This document shows, piece after piece, positions 1 to 8,874 of a stretch of 64,000 bases of DNA. The notes below the pieces were generated by a model. That model made no database searches and was not told the DNA's origin. It worked only from the letters and a program-made list of their open reading frames with translations. Source of the stretch: Bacillus sp. FJAT-45350 (lineage in GTDB: Bacteria > Bacillota > Bacilli > Bacillales > NISU01); contig NZ_NISU01000002.1 of NCBI RefSeq assembly GCF_002335805.1, forward strand, positions 14,838 through 78,837, given 5' to 3'. How positions within the stretch are numbered: position 1 is the first letter of the stretch; each line of letters begins with the position of its first letter. Made by a program: the position numbers and the translations under genes.

Positions 1-1
1 G

Positions 2-220
2 TTTCGAGTGATGATGCCAATGATCCGTCATAACGAAGCCTTTCGTAAACTACATGAATATTACACAAATCGCACAGTCAACCCGTTACGAAAGAAACAA
101 TCAATTGTGGTCCTTTGCGGAAAACTATTAAAAGTATTACATGGAATCAGTACGAAGCATAAAGCATTCGATGCACAAAGAATGATGAGGGATGTACCTA
201 GTCTCGAAGAGGCTATGTAG
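2..220 (+). pseudogene. IS110-family transposase, C-terminal fragment (cut by window edge)
   Basis: The reading frame is open from base 2, so the gene starts outside the window and only about 72 C-terminal residues are visible. The residues around NPLRKKQSIVVLCGKLLKVL, followed by a short charged tail, resemble the end of IS110-family (DEDD) transposases, whose conserved C-terminal serine domain lies just before. I cannot tell whether the full element is intact, since its left part is missing. The gene is followed by a long untranslated stretch, which is typical of this family. Identification rests on family memory of the C-terminal pattern, so it is moderate. Confidence 0.6.
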
Positions 221-605
221 TCTGCATCTCCTTGAATGAACTAGACAATTGGATGACACGGAGAAGCTGGCACTATTTTCACCATTCGACCTAGAGTCCC
301 TAAAGGAGCTTCGCTAGCCTCTGCCTTATGACTAGACCGAACGAAGGAATGTAGGCACACAGATGTCCAGAGACATGGGAGGGTACGTCATCATAAGCTA
401 CGCAGAGATCCATGGTGCATCGTATATTTCTTCAACGCTACTTACATTAATATCCAGTAGTGACCGCGTAGCGCACCCATAGATTGGAATAGTTTCACAT
501 AATTTTAAATTACTGTTAGAGGTCGTGTCGAAAAATATTTTTTTGACACCTCACAAACGGGTCAAACCGTTGATATATCAATATTTATAGAGGGAGGTAG
601 AAATA
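221..605. other. 385-bp non-coding stretch: IS110 3' region plus gene leader
   Basis: No credible gene is seen. Bases 221 to about 480 have a more even base composition than the surrounding AT-rich DNA and probably belong to the IS110-type element, including its right end. In some IS110-family elements this non-coding end carries the guide (bridge) RNA. Bases 525-549 form an inverted repeat (GTGTCGAAAAAT paired with ATTTTTTTGACAC) that could act as a terminator or mark the element boundary. Bases 590-600 hold a strong ribosome binding site for the next gene. Confidence 0.45.
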
Positions 606-2891
606 ATGACTAATAAAATTAAATTCATTGCTTTTTGTTTACTTGCACTTTGCTTGATAAGCACTTCTCCAAAGATAGTGGATGGAAGCATTACATTTTC
701 AGACATAGAGAATGTGTCTTGGGCTGAGGATAGTATTTACTATCTTGTAAACAGAGGAACAGTGGCAGGCTATGGACAAGGAAGGTTTGGTCCGAATGAC
801 GAGATTACGAGAGGGCAAGCGGTTGCTTATTTAACACGTGAGCTTGGGAAAAGTAAAGAGAAAGGGATTATTTCTTTTCATGATGTAGGTGCAAATCACT
901 ATTTTGCTAGTGATATTGCTAATGCGGTAGCTAAGCAAATAATAGGTGGATACCCTGATGGAACATTTAGACCTAATGATCCAATCACTCGAGCTGAAAC
1001 AGCCTCTATTTTAACGAGAGCGTATGAATTAGAAGCAGGTAACAAACCTTTAAATCTATCGGATTTAGAAAGTGCGAAGTGGGCAAAAGACTCATTACAT
1101 CTAATGGCTTCTAATGGGTTGATTGGTGGGTATACTGACGGCACGTTTCGTCCAAATCAAAATGTAACTAGAGCAGAGTTTGCTTCATTTTTAACACGTA
1201 TAATTCAGTTCCAAAGAAACTCAGCTATTCAAGCCAGTGATATCGAAAAGTTAATGTCTTACATGACTCTAGAGGAAAAAGTTGGTCAAATGCTCATGCC
1301 TGATATTCGTATGTATGGTGGAAAGAATACGACGAGAATGAATCCAGGTACTAGTAAGCTAGTACGTGATCACTATTTGGGCGGGATTATTTTATTTGAT
1401 AAAAACATTGAAAACACAACTCAAATGGCTACATTTACTAACGAGCTTCAGAAGGAAGTAGGGGATATTCCTTTATTTATTTCCATGGACCAGGAGGGTG
1501 GAGCGGTCACGAGGTTATCAGAAGCTACGCATTTACCAGGAAATATGGCGTTAGGTGCCACTCGTTCAGCTCAGCTATCCTATGAAGCAGGTCGTGTGCT
1601 TGGAGCGGAGCTAAAGGCACTAGGTGTGAACCTAAATTTCGCTCCCGTACTTGATGTAAATAACAACCCAGAAAATCCGATTATTGGCATCCGTTCGTTT
1701 GGTGAGAATCCACAACTTGTTGGAGAACTCGGGACAAATGTAATGCGAGGTATCCAGGATGAAGGTGTGATAGCGACAGTTAAACATTTTCCAGGTCACG
1801 GGGATACGTCAGTCGATTCTCACCTTGGCTTACCAGTCCTGAATCATTCATTAGAACGTCTTCGGCAGGTGGAGCTACTTCCATTCAAACAAGCGTTTCA
1901 GCATGGGGTAGATATGGTCATGACAGCTCATATTACATTTCCTTCAATAGATGATACGATTGTTGTATCAAAAAAGGACGGATCAAATGTAACGCTTCCA
2001 GCAACACTCTCTAAGAAAATGTTAACGGATATATTAAGGAAGGATTTACAGTATAACGGAGTTGTTGTAACCGATGCATTTACTATGAAAGCAATTGCGG
2101 ATCATTTCGGAGAAGAGGAAGCAGTAATCAAAGCGATTATTGCAGGCGCGGATATTATTTTAATGCCACAAGATACGCCTAAAGCATTTCAGGCGATTGT
2201 TGAATCAGTGAAAAAAGGAGCGTTATCTAGTGATCAAATCGACGAATCTGTTGAAAGAATTTTGACATTGAAAATGGATAAAGGCCTCTTCCAACAAAAC
2301 CGCTCTAGCGATAAGGCTACTGAAGTGGTTGGATCAACTAAACATAAGAAAGTTGCTACAAAAATCGCAGAAAGCTCTACAACGCTAGTACGAAATGAGA
2401 TGAATTCCTTTCCTTATACTTTAAAAGATGGTGATCATATATTAATCGCCGCACCTTTAAAAGAACAAGCAGAGAAAATTAAACATTCGGTCACTAATTT
2501 TGCGCAAGAGCGTGGACTTTCAGTTACAGTAACAAGCCGTATTCATAAAGAACTATCCCAACAATCTCTGAGTGAGTCAGATATCGTTTTGCTAGCAACT
2601 TATCATTATAAGGATACTTTGCATACCGATGTTCAGAAGATTCGAGATACCATTCTCTCGGCAGAACAACAAGACACTCCATATGTCGTCTTATCCTTAG
2701 GGAATCCGTATGATTTATTACTGTTCGAAAATGCCAAGACACAAATAGCAACCTATGGAGATCAAGAAGTTAATATTCACTCTGCCATTCAAGTTGTGTT
2801 TGGTCAGTTATATCCAAAGGGAGTACTTCCAGTAACATTACAACAAGAAAACAATTTTGATATTATTGACATTTTATCTAATAGCAAATAA
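606..2891 (+). CDS. SLH-anchored GH3 beta-N-acetylhexosaminidase (NagZ-like)
   Basis: This secreted cell-wall enzyme of 761 aa is predicted to remove terminal GlcNAc from muropeptides or wall glycans. A signal peptide covers roughly residues 1-27. Three SLH repeats follow at about 29-75, 88-140 and 150-203, each ending in an ITRAE-like motif. The glycoside hydrolase family 3 barrel begins near 215. It contains the NagZ signature KHFPGHGDTSVDSH at about 393-406, which holds the Asp-His acid/base pair, and the nucleophile motif VVVTDAF near 487. Residues 580-761 form a C-terminal alpha/beta domain as in B. subtilis NagZ (YbbD). In B. subtilis NagZ works with an amidase, and an amidase is also encoded in this locus. 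The start follows an AGGGAGG site. The SLH triplet implies tethering to pyruvylated wall polymer made by csaB downstream. Confidence 0.92.
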   Translation: MTNKIKFIAFCLLALCLISTSPKIVDGSITFSDIENVSWAEDSIYYLVNRGTVAGYGQGRFGPNDEITRGQAVAYLTRELGKSKEKGIISFHDVGANHYFASDIANAVAKQIIGGYPDGTFRPNDPITRAETASILTRAYELEAGNKPLNLSDLESAKWAKDSLHLMASNGLIGGYTDGTFRPNQNVTRAEFASFLTRIIQFQRNSAIQASDIEKLMSYMTLEEKVGQMLMPDIRMYGGKNTTRMNPGTSKLVRDHYLGGIILFDKNIENTTQMATFTNELQKEVGDIPLFISMDQEGGAVTRLSEATHLPGNMALGATRSAQLSYEAGRVLGAELKALGVNLNFAPVLDVNNNPENPIIGIRSFGENPQLVGELGTNVMRGIQDEGVIATVKHFPGHGDTSVDSHLGLPVLNHSLERLRQVELLPFKQAFQHGVDMVMTAHITFPSIDDTIVVSKKDGSNVTLPATLSKKMLTDILRKDLQYNGVVVTDAFTMKAIADHFGEEEAVIKAIIAGADIILMPQDTPKAFQAIVESVKKGALSSDQIDESVERILTLKMDKGLFQQNRSSDKATEVVGSTKHKKVATKIAESSTTLVRNEMNSFPYTLKDGDHILIAAPLKEQAEKIKHSVTNFAQERGLSVTVTSRIHKELSQQSLSESDIVLLATYHYKDTLHTDVQKIRDTILSAEQQDTPYVVLSLGNPYDLLLFENAKTQIATYGDQEVNIHSAIQVVFGQLYPKGVLPVTLQQENNFDIIDILSNSK

Positions 2892-2897
2892 GGTACT

Positions 2898-2946
2898 AGA
2901 CAGGCCAGTTGATGAATTATCATTAGTTGGTCTGTCTTTTCTTTTT
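2898..2946 (+). terminator. Intrinsic terminator after the GH3 gene
   Basis: The stem AGACAGGCCAG pairs with TTGGTCTGTCT with G-U wobble and is followed by a T-rich run. It lies directly behind the stop codon of the hexosaminidase gene and separates it from the CAP-domain gene. Confidence 0.7.
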
Positions 2947-3088
2947 CTATAGAAAGAGAAGAACGTGTTTCCTTGCGTTCGTTTTCGGGAAATAGTTAAT
3001 AAAAATGTTCACATAGAAAAGAATAAATTCTAGTAAAAGGGATTATAGATACAGAGGTAGAATTAATTAAGAATTAGGTGGTGAAGCT

Positions 3089-4408
3089 ATGAAAATAACT
3101 AAGTGGATTTGGATAGTTTCTTGTTTGCTATTACTATTCCTCACCTTTCCTCAAAATTCTAGTGAGGCAAAGGAAATACAAGTATATGTAGATTCTGTTC
3201 AACAACACTATGATCAACATCCTATGATTATGAATGGTTATACAATGGTTCCATTTCGAGCCATTTTTGAAGCTTTCAATGCCAAAGTAGAATGGAATTC
3301 TGCTGAAAGAAAAGTAGTTGCGGAAACTGAAAACCAACAAATTATCCTACCGATTCATTCCAGTACAGCCATAATTGACGACAACCTTGCAACGTTGGAG
3401 CAACCGGCTATATTGATAAACGAAAGAACGCTTGTGCCATTAAGGTTTGTTTCTGAATCTCTAGGTGCATATGTTAGTTGGAATAGTGAAACCCAAACAA
3501 TTAATATTGAAACAAGTCATGAAAAGGTAAAGAGTGAGGAAAAACAACAAGTACAAACTAAGCTCTCAGTAAACAATCTATCAATTGGTGACAATGAAGA
3601 AGAAGTAACCAAACGTCTAGGAATGCCTCATACACAAGTCACTAGTACATACGGATTTCAATGGGATATCTATCATGAAGAATATAAGAACTATGTACAA
3701 ATAGGGATGAAAAATAACCAAGTAATAGCTATATATACAAGCGCGGATTTATTTAAGAACTCGTATGGAATAAAAGTTGGTGAAACGACAGATAAAGAAG
3801 TATTAGAAATACTAGGGGAGCCAAAGAAATCGATTACAAAAGGAAATACCAACTTTGTATTTGATTCAAAAGGAGAATGGGCTCTCTACTTACTTGACGA
3901 CAGTTATATTACATTTTTCTATGACCAATTACAAGGTGGCCGACTACAGGCGGTTCAGCTGATTAATAGACCATTAGAAGAATCGTTCAAAGCTTTTTAT
4001 GCTACAGGAACTAGTGAATTACGAGTAGGCTATGAGCGGCAATTGTTTGAACTAACAAATGTAACTAGAGTAAGGAAAGGAATCTCTCCTCTTAATTGGA
4101 GTGAAGAGATGAGTTATACAGCTAGAAAGCATAGTCAGGATATGGCGAAATACAATTATTTTTCACATGTAAATACAAAAGGTGATACGCCATTTGAGAG
4201 AATGAAAGAGGATGGATTTACCTTTCGAGTAGCAGGAGAAAACCTTGCTATGGGCCAGACTAGTGCTATCTTTGCTTTACATGCATTAATGAATTCAGAA
4301 GGACATTCAAAAAACATTTTACACGAACAATTTGAAGAGTTAGGAGTTGGAGTTGCTTTTTCTAAGGATATTCCTTATTTCACTCAGAAATTTTTTAGTG
4401 CAGAATAA
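3089..4408 (+). CDS. Secreted CAP/SCP (YkwD-like) protein with stalk domain
   Basis: The 439-aa protein has a signal peptide (about 1-27). Next comes the domain usually labelled copper amine oxidase N-terminal (stalk) domain at about 30-150, with the paired motifs MVPFRAIFEAF and LVPLRFVSESLGA. A CAP-associated region spans about 160-300, and a C-terminal CAP (CAP/SCP) domain about 310-435. Characteristic CAP elements are LNWSEEMSYTARKHSQDMA, the HVNTKG segment, GENLAMG and SEGHSKNIL. It is exported but has no SLH repeats, so the stalk domain may provide wall contact (inference). The CAP family has no single agreed reaction in bacteria, so function remains open. The start follows a GGTGG site. 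No metal-binding or oxidase function should be read from the domain name. Confidence 0.88.
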   Translation: MKITKWIWIVSCLLLLFLTFPQNSSEAKEIQVYVDSVQQHYDQHPMIMNGYTMVPFRAIFEAFNAKVEWNSAERKVVAETENQQIILPIHSSTAIIDDNLATLEQPAILINERTLVPLRFVSESLGAYVSWNSETQTINIETSHEKVKSEEKQQVQTKLSVNNLSIGDNEEEVTKRLGMPHTQVTSTYGFQWDIYHEEYKNYVQIGMKNNQVIAIYTSADLFKNSYGIKVGETTDKEVLEILGEPKKSITKGNTNFVFDSKGEWALYLLDDSYITFFYDQLQGGRLQAVQLINRPLEESFKAFYATGTSELRVGYERQLFELTNVTRVRKGISPLNWSEEMSYTARKHSQDMAKYNYFSHVNTKGDTPFERMKEDGFTFRVAGENLAMGQTSAIFALHALMNSEGHSKNILHEQFEELGVGVAFSKDIPYFTQKFFSAE

Positions 4409-4418
4409 ATATCGTTTC

Positions 4419-4454
4419 AAAATCACCTCTAGTAATCGAATCAGAGGTGATTTT
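4419..4454 (+). terminator. Intrinsic terminator after the CAP gene
   Basis: A perfect 12-bp stem AAAATCACCTCT/AGAGGTGATTTT has a 12-nt loop and lies 10 bases after the stop codon. A weaker second hairpin (AAAAGCT/AGCTTTT) follows at about 4467-4495. Confidence 0.8.
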
Positions 4455-4638
4455 CACGCTGTATAAAAAAAGCTTCTTACTTGGGAGCTTTTCTATTAAA
4501 ATATGTTTATGGAAATAGGAATAGTTTAGAAACTGTGAAATAGTAATACAGTAGGAAGGTAGTTTACCTTTAAAAGTCTATGTACCTTATATAGATAGAT
4601 TTAGTAAAACAAAGAAATTATTAGGGAGGGGTTCTGAA

Positions 4639-5874
4639 GTGATGAAATGGTTTCTAGTATGTATATTAATGATTGCAAATTTTACCTTTGTAGCACCTAA
4701 TGAAGCGCAGGGGTCCCAAACTGGTCAACTAATCATTATTAATAAATCTATTAATCAACTTGCTTTTTTTGAAGCAGGGGAATTGGTAAGAGTATTTGAT
4801 GTTGGAACAGGAAGAACAGATGAATTAACACCAGAAGGGACATTCCCCATTGTAAACAAAATTAAAAACCGTCCTTATTATAAAGAAGGTATTCGAGGCG
4901 GTGACCCTGCGAACCCTTTAGGAGATCGCTGGCTAGGACTTGATGCAAGAGGAACTTATGGAACGACTTATGCTATCCATGGAAACAACAACCCAAGCTC
5001 GATAGGAAAGTATGTAAGTGCAGGCTGTGTGCGTATGTATAATGATGAAGTTAAATGGTTATTTGACCGGGTACGACTTCATACGAATGTCATCATCTTA
5101 AAATCTCAGAAGTCCTTTGAAGAGATTGCTAGAGCTAATGGTTATTCTATGCTAGAGCCGATTAAGGTAAAGGTAAACAATAAGGAGTTGGCATTACCTC
5201 AAGAGCCTATCGTAAGAAATGGTAGAATTCTTGTTCCAATTCGGGGGATCTTTGAAGAATTAGGGGCGACTGTTAGTTGGAATCCAAGTAATCAAACCGT
5301 TCATGCTTGGAATCAAACGACAAATGTTTCTTTAGGAATAGGAGATAGGAAGGCAACCGTAAATGGGAAAATAGTCAGTTTAGATGTACCTGCTATAACA
5401 CAGTCAGGACGTACTCTTGTTCCGGTTCGTTTCATAAGTGAGTCATTAGGAGCTAGTGTAAGCTGGAGTGGGGAGAAACGTTTACTAACAATTAACCATA
5501 CCCCTAAAGTAGTTGAACCGAAGAAAGAAATAGCGACAGTGAAAGTGAATGGAGAGAATTATAAATTTGCAACAGATCCTTTCCTAGAAAACGGAACTGT
5601 AATGGTTCCAATGAGGGGAATTTTTGAAGCGTTAGGTGTTCCTCTAGGTTGGGATGGTGCAACACAAACAATACGTGCGATTAATGAGGATATAAACATT
5701 CAATTAAAAGTAGGTAGTTCAAAAGCGATAATAAATGATACTGAGGTTCATTTAAGTCAACCAGCTAAAAACGTCAATGGATCTGTAGTTGTTCCAGCTC
5801 GTTTTATAAGTGAATCATTAGGAGCGGCTGTTCAATGGGATTCAGAGAAGAAAGAAGTAAATATAGTTAAATAG
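4639..5874 (+). CDS. L,D-transpeptidase (YkuD) with four stalk motifs in two pairs
   Basis: This secreted 411-aa enzyme is predicted to form 3-3 peptidoglycan cross-links or attach proteins to peptidoglycan. A signal peptide spans about 1-26. The YkuD catalytic domain spans about 29-155, with the signature His114 in IHGNNN and the catalytic Cys130 in SAGCVRMY. Residues 170-411 hold two complete stalk (copper amine oxidase N-like) domains, each with an LVPIRGIFEELGA-type first half and an LVPVRFISESLGA-type second half. GTG at 4639 is followed at once by ATG at 4642. Both lie behind a GGGAGGGG site and the difference is one residue. Family knowledge supports the catalytic role, and wall anchoring by the stalk repeats is inferred. 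Confidence 0.9.
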   Translation: MMKWFLVCILMIANFTFVAPNEAQGSQTGQLIIINKSINQLAFFEAGELVRVFDVGTGRTDELTPEGTFPIVNKIKNRPYYKEGIRGGDPANPLGDRWLGLDARGTYGTTYAIHGNNNPSSIGKYVSAGCVRMYNDEVKWLFDRVRLHTNVIILKSQKSFEEIARANGYSMLEPIKVKVNNKELALPQEPIVRNGRILVPIRGIFEELGATVSWNPSNQTVHAWNQTTNVSLGIGDRKATVNGKIVSLDVPAITQSGRTLVPVRFISESLGASVSWSGEKRLLTINHTPKVVEPKKEIATVKVNGENYKFATDPFLENGTVMVPMRGIFEALGVPLGWDGATQTIRAINEDINIQLKVGSSKAIINDTEVHLSQPAKNVNGSVVVPARFISESLGAAVQWDSEKKEVNIVK

Positions 5875-5892
5875 TAGTAAGAGAAACTAGCT

Positions 5893-5926
5893 AAAAAGGT
5901 CGACAATATTGTCGACCTTTTTTCTT
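5893..5926. terminator. Strong bidirectional-type terminator hairpin
   Basis: A perfect palindrome of about 31 bases, centred on GACAATATTGTC and flanked by A and T runs, lies 19 bases after the transpeptidase stop codon. The only gene it clearly serves is the upstream one. Confidence 0.88.
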
Positions 5927-5986
5927 TTAAAATAAAGTGCGGGCATTTTTGGGTTAGGAGGAAAATAGAAGATAAGGCAAATAGGT

Positions 5987-6059
5987 AGGCTGTCTTAAAA
6001 GTAGAAAAATGACTTGTATTGCTTTGGGAAGAATAGAAGAAGTCATTTTGGACAAGCCT
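5987..6059 (+). repeat. Imperfect long hairpin between transpeptidase and TolC-like genes
   Basis: AGGCTGTC at the left pairs with GACAAGCCT at the right, and an inner AAATGACTT pairs with AAGTCATTT. The loop is about 30 bases. It could be a decayed terminator or a small mobile repeat, and no T tract of useful length follows. Confidence 0.35.
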
Positions 6060-6076
6060 TTAATAATAGATTAAGA

Positions 6077-6105
6077 TTGACGGCTTAATATAATAGAATT
6101 ATAAT
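6077..6105 (+). promoter_or_regulatory. Sigma-A promoter of the TolC-like gene
   Basis: TTGACG at 6077-6082 and a consensus TATAAT at 6100-6105 are separated by exactly 17 bases. This is the best housekeeping promoter seen in the surface-protein region and lies 60 bases upstream of the start codon. Confidence 0.75.
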
Positions 6106-6120
6106 GAAATTGAATAATTG

Positions 6121-6134
6121 ACTAGCCGGTCAGT
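6121..6134. promoter_or_regulatory. TetR/AcrR-type operator candidate over the TolC-like transcription start
   Basis: ACTAGCCGGTCAGT is a 14-bp imperfect palindrome (ACTnnCCGGnnAGT) placed about 15 bases downstream of the -10 box. CCGGTCAGT-type palindromes are common operators of TetR-family repressors of efflux genes. No TetR gene is seen in this window, so the regulator would act from elsewhere. Confidence 0.45.
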
Positions 6135-6166
6135 TTTAGGAATCTTACATAGGACAGGTGAAGTAG

Positions 6167-7291
6167 ATGAAAAAATATAAGAAAACCTCCATTGTTGCGG
6201 TGGCCTTAATCGCCGGTGCAATTGCGGTTACACCAGTAGTTTCTTTCGCGCAGCAAATATATGAGCGTTTATCAATTCAAGAGGCAGCTAAGATAATGAA
6301 AGAAAATGATTTGCAAACTGAAATAACTATGCAGGATGATGAATTGGGAAATATGAGGGCGGCTTTTAGAAGATCAGGTAATTATCCTTCTAACAATAGC
6401 AATGCAAATTCATGGACAGCAACCTTTCGTCAGAATATAGAGCCTGCTGAAAGAGAATTCCAAGATGCGATGGAGGACTTTCAAGATCTAAATAGTGAAT
6501 TAAGTCGTGAAATGTCATCTTATCAACAATTATATAATTATTGGCTCGTTGCACAAAACAAAGAATTAGAGGAAGAAAATTTTAAACAAGCTACTAGAGA
6601 TTTAGAAAATACAAGAGCGAGAAAAGCGCAGGGTGTTGCCTCTGAGATGGACGTCATTCAAGCAGAAATGGCTTTTAATACTGCAAAGGCTTCTTTTGAG
6701 GAAGCAAAAAATAGTCATTCCATGTTGAAATATCAAATTAATCAAAAGTTGGAACAACCAATCACTCAAGATATTTTGATTACAGTCCCTAATATTACCT
6801 ATTTATCTTCTAATGAACTTCAAGTAAATGCTCTGACAGAAGAATTATTTAATAACCATCCATATTTAAAAGGTAATAAGATTTTATTGACTGCTTTTGA
6901 AGTAACGCATAATATAGTTACTGCAGATAATTACACGCCTCAATTCGAAAGCTTACCAATCTATATTGAGCGTGAGGTTGATTACTATAATCTTAGCTTA
7001 CGTCAACAAAAGAATCAGCTTGAAATGCTAGTGTATAACTATGTAGATGAATTAAAACGTCTTGAAGAGGCAATTCGCTTATATGAACAGAATGCTAATC
7101 ATGGAGAAAGGACCTATCAAATGGCAGAAAGACAATTTGAGCAGGGTCTATCGACATTTTCTGAATTAGAGAGTGCACGTATTAATATGTTAGGATCGAA
7201 CCTTCAGTTAGTAGCTGCCAAGAAAGACTATATGGAAACAAAACAAGAACTGCTTTTATTGAAACAAGGATATATGCCAGGTGGGGCGTAA
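6167..7291 (+). CDS. TolC-like (outer membrane efflux family) protein in a Gram-positive
   Basis: The 374-aa exported protein has a signal peptide (about 1-29, cleaved near SFA-QQ). A long alpha-helical coiled-coil body follows, with the internal duplication typical of the TolC/OEP family. The first repeat covers about 75-205, with the helical hairpin RKAQGVASEMDVIQAEMAFN. The second covers about 265-370, with the matching hairpin ERQFEQGLSTFSELESARIN. In diderms these helices form a periplasmic tunnel, and a monoderm has no outer membrane for the beta-barrel. No obvious beta-barrel strands are seen between the helical pairs, so it may be a wall-spanning or S-layer-facing helical channel or spacer (inference). 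No RND or ABC efflux partner is adjacent. The gene stands alone with its own promoter and terminator. Confidence 0.72.
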   Translation: MKKYKKTSIVAVALIAGAIAVTPVVSFAQQIYERLSIQEAAKIMKENDLQTEITMQDDELGNMRAAFRRSGNYPSNNSNANSWTATFRQNIEPAEREFQDAMEDFQDLNSELSREMSSYQQLYNYWLVAQNKELEEENFKQATRDLENTRARKAQGVASEMDVIQAEMAFNTAKASFEEAKNSHSMLKYQINQKLEQPITQDILITVPNITYLSSNELQVNALTEELFNNHPYLKGNKILLTAFEVTHNIVTADNYTPQFESLPIYIEREVDYYNLSLRQQKNQLEMLVYNYVDELKRLEEAIRLYEQNANHGERTYQMAERQFEQGLSTFSELESARINMLGSNLQLVAAKKDYMETKQELLLLKQGYMPGGA

Positions 7292-7299
7292 ACACATTA

Positions 7300-7328
7300 A
7301 CCCGAATCGTAACTGATTCGGTTTTTTT
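7300..7328 (+). terminator. Intrinsic terminator after the TolC-like gene
   Basis: CCGAATC pairs with GATTCGG around a 6-base loop, followed by seven T residues, 10 bases after the stop codon. Confidence 0.85.
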
Positions 7329-7613
7329 GTGCGACGGGGAAGTAGAAAGGCCAATGAAGCTCATTGTAAAGGTGAATCGATTTAGTCTTTTCAGAAGGCT
7401 TCACTTTAATGGTGACCGGAGGAGAAAACCTTTCATAATACGTTAGTTTCAATACCCGCAATATGTCCGCTAATTTCTTTCAGTTATTGGGAAATTTATA
7501 ATCCTAATATTAATAATGGGATATTTCTACTGGTTCAGAGGTGCCGAATGTACTTGAAGTGAAAAGAAAGAGTTCAACTCATTCGTAGTTGAACTCTTTT
7601 AGTATTTAATTAG
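7329..7613. other. Non-coding gap with the terminator of the SLAP gene
   Basis: No gene is seen. Bases 7567-7599 form a 13-bp perfect stem, AAAGAGTTCAACT paired with AGTTGAACTCTTT, with a 7-base loop. Read on the minus strand it ends the SLAP-domain gene that stops at 7614. Confidence 0.7.
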
Positions 7614-8513
7614 TTATTGTGGTAACTGGATTTCCCAAGTTGTAAGGTCAAGTTTCTTTTTTATCGGTGCTTGGAAGATGCATCTCCATGGTTTACTTGT
7701 GTTTGGCTTTACAGTGAAGTCTTTCAAATGGAATTCACCATTCGCAACGACAGAACCTGTTGCATCTTTGAAAATAAGAGGTACTTTATCAATACGTATG
7801 TTTTCTTCACTACCATTTCTCAATAAGGCTACAACATGAATCATACCCTGAGGGTCTTGTTTAGCATCGACACCGAACAAATTTACTTCACCAGGTTGTA
7901 ATGGGCGGAGTTGTTCGACTAGTTTATGAAGATTTTCCTTGTCGTCAGGGTGAAGCTGTTCTTCCCACTCTTTTGACAAATCAAGCATATGCTTTTTCGA
8001 AATATTTTTGAATTCGAATGCAAGTTTCCACCCCTCTTTTGGTATTTCTTCAACTAGAAGGTCTTCTTCTTCAAAGTAAAAGTGCCAAGGACGACTTGTC
8101 TTTGGAGGTATTTCACCGATATTAGATAAATTTAGCTGTTTACGTGCTAGTACTTTATTTTCTTGATTAAGAAGTACTAGCGTTTTTGTTTCAAATGCAA
8201 TAGTTTTATTTGAACTATTTCGGATAAATGCAGAAATACGGTATAAGCCTTTGTCTTCCTCGTAACTCCATTCGATACCAGATATACCAACTTGGTTTTG
8301 TTTAAGTGGCGGACAATCATTATTTAAGAACTGATAAACATATACTTCTTCTTTTTGAACAGTCCAGCTTGGATGCAAGGATAAACTAGTTTCTACTATT
8401 TTATTTACTTCACCATCACCGTCTTCAACAATATCGTCTGCAGAGAAGCTACTGTCCTCTCCAGTTCGTTTTAATTCATCGTCGCTATGTTTTCTTTTAA
8501 AAAAGGATAGCAT
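7614..8513 (-). CDS. SLAP-domain S-layer assembly protein (second copy, distant from secA2)
   Basis: The 299-aa protein has no signal peptide or membrane segment, so it is expected to be cytoplasmic. It is a clear paralogue of the protein encoded next to secA2 at 22544-23461. Both have a charged N-terminus, an HPxWxxxxExxYxxQFLN segment, and two beta-rich SLAP repeats (about 60-170 and 195-297). Each repeat ends in a KTSRPWHFYF or NTSKPWRCIF motif. In B. anthracis SlaP works with SecA2 in exporting S-layer proteins. Here a second copy lies 15 kb from secA2 in the middle of the surface-protein genes. Start at the ATG (8513) preceded by an AAAGGGGG site. Its specific cargo is unknown. Confidence 0.82.
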   Translation of the reverse strand: MLSFFKRKHSDDELKRTGEDSSFSADDIVEDGDGEVNKIVETSLSLHPSWTVQKEEVYVYQFLNNDCPPLKQNQVGISGIEWSYEEDKGLYRISAFIRNSSNKTIAFETKTLVLLNQENKVLARKQLNLSNIGEIPPKTSRPWHFYFEEEDLLVEEIPKEGWKLAFEFKNISKKHMLDLSKEWEEQLHPDDKENLHKLVEQLRPLQPGEVNLFGVDAKQDPQGMIHVVALLRNGSEENIRIDKVPLIFKDATGSVVANGEFHLKDFTVKPNTSKPWRCIFQAPIKKKLDLTTWEIQLPQ

Positions 8514-8874
8514 GTGTTAGTTCCCCCTTTTATTTAACACTCTTATCTATTAAGAGCCTTTTTTGAAATAGCTCTTATAAAAGAATGTCATCTTTTATAG
8601 TTTTTTGTATATATGTGTTTATCTTATCATTTCAAAATGTGTCTGTCATTATTGGTAGTAAGGTACAATTAAGTTGATTTGGAAAAATTAAGTGAAAAAA
8701 ATTTATGTTTATAGATGTGCTAATACTTAGCTTTTGTTACGATAACTCTCAAGATAGTAGGGAGAAAGTTATTAATTTAATTGTACCAACATTTCCATTG
8801 AAGTAAGAATCTTTTTCAAGTAAACTAACTATGGGTAATTAAATAGAAATAACTAGAAATTAGGAGGAACGATT
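8514..8874. promoter_or_regulatory. 361-bp divergent intergenic region
   Basis: The region separates the minus-strand SLAP gene from the plus-strand stalk-domain gene and must carry both promoters. It is AT-rich. I see no promoter close to consensus for either direction and no gene. The ribosome binding sites are at 8521-8530 (minus strand) and about 8862-8869 (TTAGGAGG, plus strand). Confidence 0.5.
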
